Assembly: GCF_963678635.1 (NCBI RefSeq)
Contig: NC_087064.1
Coordinates: 30,721,740 to 30,785,739 of the forward strand
Direction of reading: 5' to 3'
Source of the DNA: Symsagittifera roscoffensis
Taxonomy: Eukaryota; Xenacoelomorpha; Acoela; Convolutidae
DNA length: 64,000 bases
The translations under genes were made by a program, and so were the position numbers. Positions 22,865 through 34,952 of this stretch are shown here, in pieces. The first letter of the stretch is position 1. Every line of letters starts with the position of its first letter. A model generated the notes under the pieces. That model searched no databases. It was given only the letters and a program-made list of their open reading frames with translations, and was not told the DNA's origin.

Positions 22865-23383
22865 TGCCATTCGTATTTGTCTAGTCTTACAAAGTAATAA
22901 ATCGGCAAAAATTTCTTTGATTTTAGTGACTTTGGCTGTTTTTTAAGCTTTTTGTTATTTTTTATCATTTGTTTTTAAGTGTTCAAAATGTTTTCGACAA
23001 ATCTATGTTTTATCTCACAATGTTTGTTGCAGTCCCTCATTTCTACTTATCCTGACAACGCCCAATTATCAAAAACAGCAAATGATGTTTTAAATTAAAA
23101 TGTATGTTTGTTTCATCCTTTTAAACTTAAAAACTTCAAAGGCAAATTTTTGATCTACCTCATGATTGTTACAAACACCGTTTCTGTTCTTAAAAGTGTC
23201 ATGAATAATAATTTTTTGTACAATATTCAGATTTGACTCTGTTCATGCAAATAGTTTATAGCTTTGTTTATCAAATTTCAGACACAATTTTGAATAGCAT
23301 ATAATAATTTGCGTGTAGTCGCTTTTTACCCTGGGTCAGTGTTTTAAAATACTAAATTCAAATGCTCATTTACAAATCAGTTT
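22865..23383. other. Probable 3' UTR and downstream region of the Kv3-like gene
   Basis: Non-coding AT-rich sequence after the channel stop codon (minus strand). No clear AATAAA was identified. Confidence 0.4.
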
Positions 23384-23629
23384 TTAAATAGATGCTTGTT
23401 TGATTTCTGGACGTGTAGGTTGAATGAACGAGTTTTCATCTCCCCTCCCTCCGTCCAGTGCTCCCGCTCTGTCCGAACTGTTTTTGAGCGCCCTAGGGGT
23501 AGCATTTCTGCCCCTCTCTGGTCTCTCTATTGTCAGGGAGTTGTCGTCTTCATCTGATTCCTCCCCCTCTCCTTGATCGTGTTCGGGCGTGGCTTTCTGG
23601 GGCTGATTGCGTGGCAACTTGCTCTTGGC
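23384..23629 (-). CDS. KCNC-like: Kv3-like exon 9: C-terminal tail and stop
   Basis: Starts after ATACAG with AKSKLP, matching the Kv3 post-S6 region. The tail is acidic and Ser-rich, then basic, and ends at TAA 23384-23386. The tail is 81 residues, shorter than in vertebrate KCNC proteins. Confidence 0.9.
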   Translation of the reverse strand, partial: AKSKLPRNQPQKATPEHDQGEGEESDEDDNSLTIERPERGRNATPRALKNSSDRAGALDGGRGDENSFIQPTRPEIKQASI

Positions 23630-26600
23630 CTGTATCATGAAAAAAAAAACAGAACATCTATCTATTTACAATCATAAACTTCATTTGATTTTTAAAGTGT
23701 AGTCATCAAAGTCATTTTTGTTTGTTTTGCTTGACAAAAAAAATGATTCTATGAATGAAATCATGGCACTACTGGTAAACTTGAAATCAGAAAACATGTA
23801 AAGATAATTGAAACGATCAGCATATTGATCGTTATTATAGAAAGCGGATTCTGGCTCTCATTTTTTTCAAAGAAGCAACCAGACAAAAAAGGAGTTCATT
23901 TTCTGTTCCAAATATTTCCCCAAATATACAAAATATTTAAGCGCGGGGTAGTTTTTTGTTTTTGTTCCGACTTTCGAAGAAAGTGATGAGTAAATTTGCT
24001 TTTTTAACATTGTTTTTTAATTTTGTTTTTAACTTTGTTTTTTTTTAACTTTAATTTTTAACTTTGTTTTTTCAGAACAATTTTACAATTTCACAAAGCT
24101 CTTTGCTCCCTAGGGAGATTGATCCCGCACTACAAAACTGGAGTATTTTTCTTTTTTTCCCTATCTAGCATCAGTTTTATGGTGTGATGAGTAGGTAAAC
24201 GATGTTAAACATGAAGATTAAAAATGTATGCCATGTCCTAGTTAGTCCGCGTGTCAATTTTCTTATCAATCAGACGATGCAATGCAAAAAAAAGCTGTAA
24301 GCATTTGCAGGTGAGGAGGGACATGATAAAACCAAAATCGTTCCAAATTGAATTCAGGTAATAAGCTAATTGGTCTTATTAATTCTATACACGACTATCA
24401 CAGACTGGCCAAAATTTATTATACCAAAAACTGTTCGAGACCTATTTCGATTTTTTATTCGGCAGTTTTTGACAGAATTTCTTTTGTATCAATCGAAAAG
24501 TATTGTTGTCCTGAGCTCACATTTACAAAAATATTTGGTTCTTTTCCAACCCCCTCCCACATTTGAATTTCAGTTATGACACAGAGGTGAAGCTTCGTTT
24601 CGCAAAAATTAGAGAGAACACGACAAAAAGCAGCTCTATAAAGTACAATGAGAAAAAGTAGAAAGTAGAAATAAGCCTCGAATTAGCAAAAATCAGGCTA
24701 CTTCTTCTTGGATTGAGACCTAGAACTTATGAGTCTTCTGCACTAAACACAGCTACGGAAGCTTAATTTATGTCCAACACTAGCCAAAAATGAAGCAGAG
24801 AACAGATGCTATGCAGTTTCCAATGCTACAGTGAATTTTCCAATGGGTGAACACTTTTAATGAAAACTTTAAGTTGCGAATTACGTTTAAAAAAGTTCAT
24901 AATAATACACAGAAGTTTAAAAGACTATTTTAACCTTTTCATAAAGTAATGAAATTTTGCATGGTGAACAAACTCACTATTGTGAACAGATTTGTTCTTC
25001 ATACTTTACATCGCAATATCACCTGTTTAGCCATAATCACACGTAAAACAACTAAAAAAATTGAAAGTCTGAATCTTATGGGGAAGTTGGACAAGAGCCA
25101 GACATTTCACCTGTGATCATTTTTCGTGAAGATATATGGGTTTAACGATTGCCAACTTGAGACAATTAATGCGCGTTATATTTCGTGGTATGGTGTTTTC
25201 AATACTTTGCTATTTCCAACATAAATCACTTGGTTTTTAACATAGCGTGTGGGGGGATTGAAAATTTTATAAACAGTTTTTATAAACAGTTTTAAATTAC
25301 TACATAAAAATTAAAACGCAGTCGGAACTTTCAGGGCTTCGCCCTGATACGAGCAGTCTTGTTACCTAAAAGTTTTACTTTTACCAGTGAAATGTTTTTT
25401 TTAGCACCAAATTAACAATTTTCTATCGCTAAAGTTTTGATAAATATTTTCTACTCTATCGAAGTTCATCAATAACTAATTAATCGATCAATAAAAAAAT
25501 GCGGAATCATTCATGAAAATGTTTTTTAAACAGGGCTACCATTTTTTCATCGATGACTAATAGTGGCAGCTCAACTCGGGGGTAACCGTTTCCGTAGAAA
25601 CGAGCAAATTAAACCCATTTTACTCAGAATCTTAGACTATTTTTTGTTGATTACAAAAACTATATCAAGTATTGTGCGGTCATTGTCTACGAAGTAGTCT
25701 ACGATGAAAAAATCCACAGAACTTGTACTGCTGCTACCCAATGCGGAAGAGTCTGAGGTTTCATTAACCTTTCAATACTGGAGAGACAGTGAAAAAAGTG
25801 AGAATAGTTGTAGTTTTCTGGTATCTTTTTGACTCAGTTAATTTATTTGATTTCTGGAGTGAAAACCATAAAAGCAGCTCAAACCAGGATAGCCGGTTGT
25901 GACGCATCTAGTGCAAATTGTTTAATGATAATGGTTTAATAAAAAAAAGTTCAGAAATATGTAAAAGTCTCAAAAAATGTTAAATATTTTCAGAACCTGG
26001 TAGTGGCTGTAGTAAAGGGAGAAGTTGGACACTATGACTGGCACTGGCAGAGCTATGGTCAGCAGGCCACACAATGCACACAGTGAGCCTACCAGCTGGC
26101 CCGCAAACGTACGAGGAACCATGTCTCCATAACCTAAGCAAATCAATTCTTTCCAATCATTCTGCACTACTTCGACATTCGGTCGAAAAAATTTCATGTC
26201 CCTTTAGTTCCTTCCACGAAAGTGAAGTGGCTAAGCTATCCGTGTAGCACTCAAGTTTAGGTGAAAATAGGGTCAATCAAGTGATATGGGAGATTTCGGG
26301 AAATCAATTTAGTTGACCTAAAGAAAATAGGCAAAATGATTGAAAACCCCTCCCCTCGATAAAATCTTAGATCTGCCCCTGGTTCGAGGCCAAAAATAAT
26401 CCGTGTTTTTCCTTCAGGGTTAAATAACAATTCCAAGCCCATAGAGAGAATCAAAAAGAATTAGAGGGCACAAAATAGGAGAGCCTTCTAAAAAAATCTG
26501 AGTCGCTTGTCCTCTGCCTCGTGAACAAAGTCTCTTAAACACTTTTTGAATGACTCACCGAGTGTGGTCATGGTAACGAGTGCCCACCAGAATCCATGCG

Positions 26601-29600
26601 GTATATCCACGAAGTCAGTCTCATTGTCATTGGCAGTCAGCCTTTCTGCATAATAAATCAAACTGGCGAAGATGACCACGCCCAGACACAGAAACACAGC
26701 CAGGATGAACAGCTCCTTCATGCTGGCATGCAAAGTGTGCCACAGGATCTTGAGGCCGGTCGAATGGCGGGTCAGTTTGAACACGCGGAACACCCGGAGC
26801 ACTCTGATCACTCGGAGAATGCCAGCCGCTTGACTCTCACCGCCCTCGGACGAAAAATCTACAGGCAAAAAAACACAACACAGTTTTAATGAGTTGGACC
26901 GGTTTGTCCGAAAACCTCAAAAAAATTACTTAATTTTCTTAATTATACGCTGGCGCGGATCTAGAAATTTCTTGAGGGGGATGGGGGGGTCGGATTTTCA
27001 AAAAAAAACTTTTTTTTAGGTCGACCAAACTGATTTTCTGAGCTCTCCCCAATCACTATATAGACCTTACATTGACCAAATTTTCTGCGCCGCAAATGTT
27101 GGCAAATTTTTTTAAAAAACAGGGCAAAAAAGCATTTTTGGGTACATTTTGGAAAATTTTGGCCGGAAAATTGCTTTTTTTTCGGCACGCGCTACCCTCT
27201 CAAAATCAGTATTTATTGGCGTCAAAGGCGCCCATAGAAAAAAATTTAAGGTCAGTCATCTAAAATGGATATCTCAAAATAGTACAAAGGGGGACCCTTT
27301 GGGTCGGCAGGGGTTCGAATCCCTGAAAAAAAAGCGTCCGCAATCCCGCCCCCCGCCACCCCTAAATCCGCTACTGATTATACGGTTGCTTCAAAGAAGC
27401 AAAATGACTCCCAGACATTCAATATACAAAAAAAACAGACATTGTGACGACTTTGAAACATGTTGAACTGCAAAAACAGTATGAAATACGTACTGACTGT
27501 GTTTTTTTCATTGGAAGAAAAATCACTAACCAAGGAAAGACACGAAGAATGGGAGCACAGCCAAAAGGTCAATCAAGTTCAAGGGACTCTTCATGAACAC
27601 ACATTTGTCCGGACAAGATATGAACCGGATCAGGATCTCGAAGCAGAACCACAGTACACATACAGTCTCCGATACCACCAGAAAGTGTTTCGGGCGGGTC
27701 ACTTTGCGCAGATTGGGGGTGGGCACTTGGGAGGCGGAAGAAAGGGTGTTGTTTTGGGGGATGTTGGGGTAATGTTGATCTGGGTTTGCATTGATGTAGA
27801 CTGTGTCTACGAAGTACTCGTGGGTCTCGGCGCAGAATAGGGCTACTGAGGAGAGGATGAGGGTGAGAGATAGAAGGGCAAATACCTATAATTTTTGACT
27901 CATAATCCAAAAATATAGTTTTTGTAATTTATACCGTAGTAACTCGTTGGGTTGATTGCTTATGTAAATTCAATGAAACTTGTCCACAAAAGTTGGTCAG
28001 TTATTAGAGCGAAAGTTTTATGTTAAGATCAAGTCTTCACATTGGAAAAATGTTAATTTTATTGTACCTTGGCGGGCTTGGATGACATGGGGTCCTCACT
28101 CATCTGCCAGAGTAAGGCCATTTTCCGATTCCACGCAGACGCATTCTTGTCCAGAAGACGCAAATCACCACTAGAAGCACGCAACATCTTCAAGTTATTA
28201 CCATTTTACTGAATTACATTTGAACAATTTCGCCCCTGTAGATACAGTTTTTCTGAGAGTTTCATTTGGTAAAGTTTTTAAATACAAATACGTTTCGCCA
28301 AAATTTCTCATGTTTGTCAGTCGTTATATTAAGAAAAAAGCTTATGAAATTAATGAACTTCAGCCGACCTCTCTTGCTTGTCCTCCTCGTCGAGTGCTTT
28401 GAGGGTGTTCTCGTTGTCCTCGTGGGATCGGAACACCTGCCAGCAGCATGACTCCAGGTGGGAGTGGTCCAGACCCCAAAAGAGCAGTTCCCGGTTGAAC
28501 ACTGGCCAGCAGATGTCTCTGGGCACGTGCAGCTCACCAGTGCGGTAATAATTCAGGATGTACTCGAAAAGGATGGGGTGGCGATCGAAGAAAAACCTGC
28601 AGAGAAAAGTTGGGTAAAGGCCTTTAGAATAATTTTAATTTTAGTAGTTTCTTAAAGTAGAACAACTGTGAGATAGCGACAATGAGCTTAAAGCAGCAAC
28701 TACTGTCAAATGACTTCACGGAGTAGGAAGGAACTATGCGCAACCGTCTGCCGTTTGTATGCCTTTTTTGATTTTCAGACGAACTTGATGACACAGAATT
28801 TGAGCCTTATTTATTTTTTTAGGAATAGTTGCATCTAAGTTTTGCAGCTTTAACCTAATTCAGTCGCCTTTTGAAAAAATTCAGTCACCAGTGAAAAACA
28901 GAGCAAAAACTAATAAATGAAAAATGAATAATTTTCAAAAACTCATTGTTCCGACTTCTGACGAAAGTGACAAAATATTTTGGACGAAATGTTCCAAATT
29001 GGCCAAATTAGCAATTTTCAAACCCCAACAGATGAACTTTTAACATTTCAACTTCAAACAATAATATTTTTCAGATCTTATGACAAACTTTTGTCAAAAC
29101 GCTTAGACAAAAGTCGAAATCTGACTGAACGAAGAACCACGCCAAGTATAATTATTTTTTCTTTATTTTTATTTGATTAAATTAACAACTTTCAGGGCCA
29201 TGAAATATGAGCAGTCTTGTTGTTTTCTATCTTAAAACTTACATACTTTTCACAATTAATTGGTTCGTCTTTTCTTTCTGAAAGCTTTTTTTAGAAACGA
29301 ACTGAATAGAGATTACTCTCGGCCTGCATGCAACCTGCTGCACGCAAAATGATGGCGACCATTGCACTTGTTTCACAATCAACATTATTGTTCACTAGCA
29401 TAGATGATAATTCTTTCGGAGAGGGTACGAGAAATTCTAATCCTTTTCAATCGATTTTCAGGGTTTTTCTGTAAAAAGCAAAAGCAACCAACAATGATAA
29501 TCAAATAAAGTATTTCTGAAAATGTGGCAACTATTTTTGATTATAATCAATTATCAGATTTTTTTGTTTGAGCTATAATCGAATAATTTTAGAAAAAAAC

Positions 29601-32600
29601 GCGGTTATGATATATTTTAAATCTTTTAATTTAGAGAAATAATGATAGTGAACAGAATAATAGTCGGTACAAGTATAATAGTTGGGTCCCTTAAATTTAG
29701 ATGGTCCCTGAACAAAATTTTGTAGGTCTGAAACTTCGAAAACATGGTTCGCATTTGTTTACTTGTGTTTTTGAAATTTTCTCAAAATTTGCGGGACCCA
29801 TCTTAAATCATAAATTAATGGTCGAATTTCGGAGTCTAAGCATCTAGATGCGCTTTTCCTGACTTTTTGCCATTCTACTGTGGATATATCTTAACAAGGT
29901 TAGCCGGTTATTGTGCAAGTAGCACAGAATGTTCCGACAACAGTTTTTTTCTCAATTTCTTGTCGTTTTTTTGGGCAAACTGAAGCTAAGGTATATTCGA
30001 CAGTTATAGTTAAAAAAAGCAAATTGAAAAGCAACTCTTGTAGAAAAATTACTTGAAAAACGAAAAAAAAACTATTCAAAAAGTTTTTGAAGTTTTTCAA
30101 TTTTTTGATTTTTTGAAACTTTTGATTCCAAAAAGTCCAATAAAACACTAGGTTTTTACTTTTTAATTTAAGCTATTGTAAGCCAAGGTATTAAGCTTTT
30201 AAGCAATTAAAATAAGACTGCTTGCTCGCTTTACTTACTCAAATTAGACGAAAAATCAAAAACTTCAAACCGGTTTTTCTCGACACTGGGAAAATTGTTT
30301 TAAATTTTATAATGTGGATCTAATCACGACTGTAACGGCTTTCATATGATATATCACTCAACCTAATCCGATGATTGTTTGTGATACATGATTGTGCGTG
30401 GAAAACAGCAAAAGAACAAAAAACGAAAATACACCCAAAACAAATTTCCTCTTCATTATCAATGGTCGGAACAATTATACTTAATGGCAAAGTTTTTGTT
30501 AGTAGACTGGAGCTCTAAAATGTGATAGAGCGTAAAAACACTCACTGGTTGGTCTTTGAGTCATAGTGGTTTGGATGCATGAGGTCAGGGGGACACCTGG
30601 CCAGTTCACTCAGCCTTGTTCCCCCCACTGACTGCAGGGTGTTCCTGAAGGTGCAGAAGCACTTGCCCCCCACATTCAATTGCACCTTCTCCAGGGGAGC
30701 GCCCTCACACCGTCGCATTGTTGACAAGCTTAAAAAGTTTCAACCATTTTTCTCACAGTAGCTATGAAACAAAACTTCAATCTAAGATTTTTTTCAATGT
30801 CAAACCTTTTTAGGGAGTTATAGATAATCTATGGCAAAGGAAAACAAATATATGTTGTAGGTTTTTTATGCAATAAAAAATTTTGGGCAGTACTTACTGG
30901 CACAAAATATTTTAGATATTGGAGCCAGAAATCCTCGATGCCAGACAATTAAATACAATGGATCTGTTCATTAGTCAGCTTCAAATAACTCTGCTATTTT
31001 GTTTTAAATAATTTTGTAAGTCATCTAGAAAAATTCAGTTCAATTTTTAAACAAAAACAAAAAGTCATTATGGTAAGTTAATACTTACGTGCTAATTTTT
31101 TTTTCTAATGGTAACTTGAGCCCATCGGGTACTATTGAATGGATCTCATTGTTCAACGAGATGGTCTGCTCTTCACCAGCGGTGCTTTTTATCCCATCTA
31201 TCTCGTCATAGCGCTGTTCCAGGGTTTCAATCTCATCCAAGGCACTTTGAATGTCTGGCCTAGTGAAGCAAAAGAAGAACTGCAAGGTTGGAATCAGTTT
31301 CAAAACAATCGAAAAATGGCCAAATTTTTTCAGAAGTTGTAAATTTTTAGTAAAATGTGAGATTTTTCTCAAAAATTAAGTAGGTAAGGTAATAAACAGG
31401 TTAGAATACAGTACTATAAATAACTTTTAGGCCGAAAAAAAGCTCAAAAGGAAATATTTAAATTTAATCCGGTCAATCTGTCTGTATGCCGCCGAGACGT
31501 ATTTAGTCTTTTCAACTCAGCAGGTAACTGGCGGGAGCTTTTTTCTTGATTGAGCCAAGGACCACGTTGTCAGTTTTCATCAGCACCATGAAAAGCATGA
31601 TTAGCCCTTAATCCCTTTAGAATTGTGAAAGTAAAATTGATTAACCACTCAATTTCAAGACTCCAAGAAGTACTAGTTTTCATTAAAAACTAAAATTCGT
31701 GTCTCCTATGACGTATGGCCTAAAAGCTCAAAAAGACAGGAAGAAAAATAAAAGGATAAATTGGAGCTAATTATAATTTTTTCCACTGTGTATCTACAAT
31801 TGCGTGACTATTTAAAGAGGAAATGTCATTTACGTGACAGGAAACTATCAGGGGAAAAAGTAACCAGAACAAACTCTAACGTGTGAAAAAATACCAGTCT
31901 CAAAAATGCTTGAAATGTCAAGCATATAACTGAATTCGAAAAACCTATCTGCTAAGTGAAAAAATTAAGGTAGCCGGGAACGTTTTTTGTCATAGTCAAT
32001 CGCTGCGAACGGAATGTAGTTATTGTGCGACTATTGAGACCGGGAAACATCCTTGACGGAGCCAATAGGCTCCGCTCTCGCTATCATGACGTGATCCAAC
32101 ATTCTTTCTTTAGAGTATGAAAGCGGTCTTTTCTAGAGTAATAATTGTTTCCTCGATTGGCGCACAAGTTGAATTTTTATCTTAAGGCGTTGATGCTAGG
32201 CAGATTTTTAGAGTGTTCCGATTTGTACAGAAAACAACGAAACCTGGCACATGCGCTGAGTCTTTTTAGACGGAAGCCAAATTAGCAAACAAAAAACTAT
32301 ACCCGAATAATCTGGGTTGATTTCCCATTAAAAACCAGCGCTGTAAAGGTGTAAACACAGCAACCGCCATCTTGTAATTAACCATTTNNNNNNNNNNNNN
32401 NNNNNNNNNNNNNNNNNNNNNNNNNNNNNNNNNNNNNNNNNNNNNNNNNNNNNNNNNNNNNNNNNNNNNNNNNNNNNNNNNNNNNNNNNNNNNNNNNNNN
32501 NNNNNNNNNNNNNNNNNNNNNNNNNNNNNNNNNNNNNNNNNNNNNNNNNNNNNNNNNNNNNNNNNNNNNNNNNNNNNNNNNNNNNNNAGTCAATCATGGC

Positions 32601-34898
32601 AAATTAGCTTTTCTGGGCCAATTTGGAACGAATTCTAAGACGGTTTAAATCTCCGCTCATGCGCTAATGGCGCAAAGTATTTTGCGCGTTAATAGTCCCA
32701 ATTTGGACAAAATGGCAACCTTTTAACCCCATAATTCTAGGAAATATGATCACAGGTGAAATATCTTCATAAATTAAGGCTCAGTACAAAAATACGTTTT
32801 GAATGATAAAAAAATTTCAGAATCAAAACAGGTCGAATTTTGTCTGAAGAAAAAAACCACCCCGTGCATTCCGTGTCTTTCGCAGGATAAATTGAAAAAG
32901 AAGTGCAATTGACTATTCCGACTTTCATAACAAAAGTAACGGAATATTTGTGCTCGGGGTGGTTTTTTTCAGAAAAACTTCGACTCTTTAAATAGCCATC
33001 ATTCAAAAGGTATGGTTGCTTTGAGCTTAAATTTGAAAAGGTTCTTCACCTGTGATCTTTATTCGTAAAGTTATGGGGGTTTAAAGATTGCCATTTTGAA
33101 CATTTTCAATTGTACTCCAGAAATTCAATCAGAATTTAAAATGTTTTGGCTAGAATAAGCTTAATTAAAAGAATTTTCTGACGAGAAATTGGATGAAAAA
33201 CACAAAAAATTTTAGAACATCCATGCCTTATTCAAGCATTTCACTCAAAATTTCTTGCCACAATTTTAGGCTTTTAATTTTTTTTTTCAGAATTAAAGAT
33301 TTTCTCAAGTGAGTATTTGAATCGTACGACAAAAATTTTGTTTTAAACCGCTGCATTGGTCGGAGTAGCTAGTCTAAAAATCTACGTTGCTCTGCTCCAA
33401 AGCTTTCTTTTGAATGGGAACACGTAATTTTTTAAATATAGAAAGTTTCACAACATTGATCATTACGAGGCCAAACTGTTTTTTCTCTGCATTGTAAGCG
33501 GAATCCGCAACAGGTCAAAATCAGATTTGTCGCGGAATCCGCATAATTGCTACTTTTCTTTGATCTTCTATGCTGTTTTGGATTCCACAAACAAGTACCT
33601 AAAACATTGTACCGCTCAAAATCGCTCGAAAAATAGGCGAACTTGCGGAATCCTCAACTGTATTTGCGGAATCCAGAACAATTTTTGGAATCCACAAACA
33701 AATGATAAAAAATTTGTATCGTTAAATTGAAATGTTGCTGAATCCGCAAATTGTAAGTGGAATCTGCAAATTGTAAGTGGAATCCGCATTTTGTTGGCGG
33801 ATTCCATTTACATATATTTATATGTGTAGTAGCCTTTAAAATTATTTTTTTTTAAATATATGATTTGATTGCACTTGAATAGAAGTTTACTAGAATAGAT
33901 CAGTGTTTGGGATTAATGAAATCCCAATTCATGGGATATATTTCAATAATGGATATATTCCATATTTATTCCACATTATTCCAGTTTTTGAGATTTCATC
34001 AATCCCAAATACTGCCAAGTAGTTGGGTTCGATGGAATCCCAAATACTGACCTAATTTGGCGATATGCTGTGTGTTGTGTTTCCATACACTCTCAACACA
34101 ATGATCACAATTACTGCATTTATTCGGCGTTATGCTTCCAAAATCAGTATTTGGGATTGACGCAATCCCAAATACTAACCTAATTTGTCGATATGCTGTG
34201 TGTTCCATACACTCTCAACTCAATGACCCCAAATATTGAAATTGTTCGGTGTTGTGTTTCCAAAATACTAAAAGATGAAATCCACCGATTTAGGTAACCA
34301 ATGTTTTAAGACTTGTTCGTGGATTCCGCTGACAATGGTTACGTCTTTGCTTTTAAACTCCGCATTGCTAGAGATAAGAATTCCAGTTCAGCTTTTAATT
34401 GTTCATATACAAGCTCAGTATTGAACAAAAGTCGGAATCCACTTACAGTTACGGAATCCAGATCAACTAGCTATATTTTCTTGTTGCGGAATCCGCAACA
34501 AAACAATTGTGCTGACAAAAATTACGTTACAAGTATATGTATGCGGAATCCACTGAAATTCTGTTTGTGGAATCCACTTACATTTTGGAACATATTTTAA
34601 GACTTGTCTCTGGAATCCAGGAACAGAACATACAGACACAAAATTGTGCTCCTATCCAGTGCACAGTTTGGCCTCGTAATGATCTTTCTTTTTCAATAGT
34701 GCCCCTGAATGTTATAGCATAAATATTTTCTAATCGTCTGAGGCCATATCGTGATACGAACCAAAATAAACCCACTCTATTTCCTATAAAAACAATTAGG
34801 TAAGTGGAGCAAAAATTAAATTTTGTGCTTAGTGCATAATGCCTCTGATAAAATTAAGACGACAAAATATTTTATCTACCCGCACACACATTCACACA

Positions 34899-34952
<54 letters not shown>

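Noticed and set aside
27309-27324. GGGGTTCGAATCCCTG, like a tRNA T-arm or SINE B box
   Set aside because: No acceptor, D or anticodon arm fits around it and it lies in a MITE with hAT-type ends and an 8-bp duplication.
30718-30728. Calling Met 30718 as the sole start of the Kv3-like protein
   Set aside because: Possible, since a TGA lies upstream in the intron, but two upstream exons with good splice sites join in phase, so the longer form is preferred.
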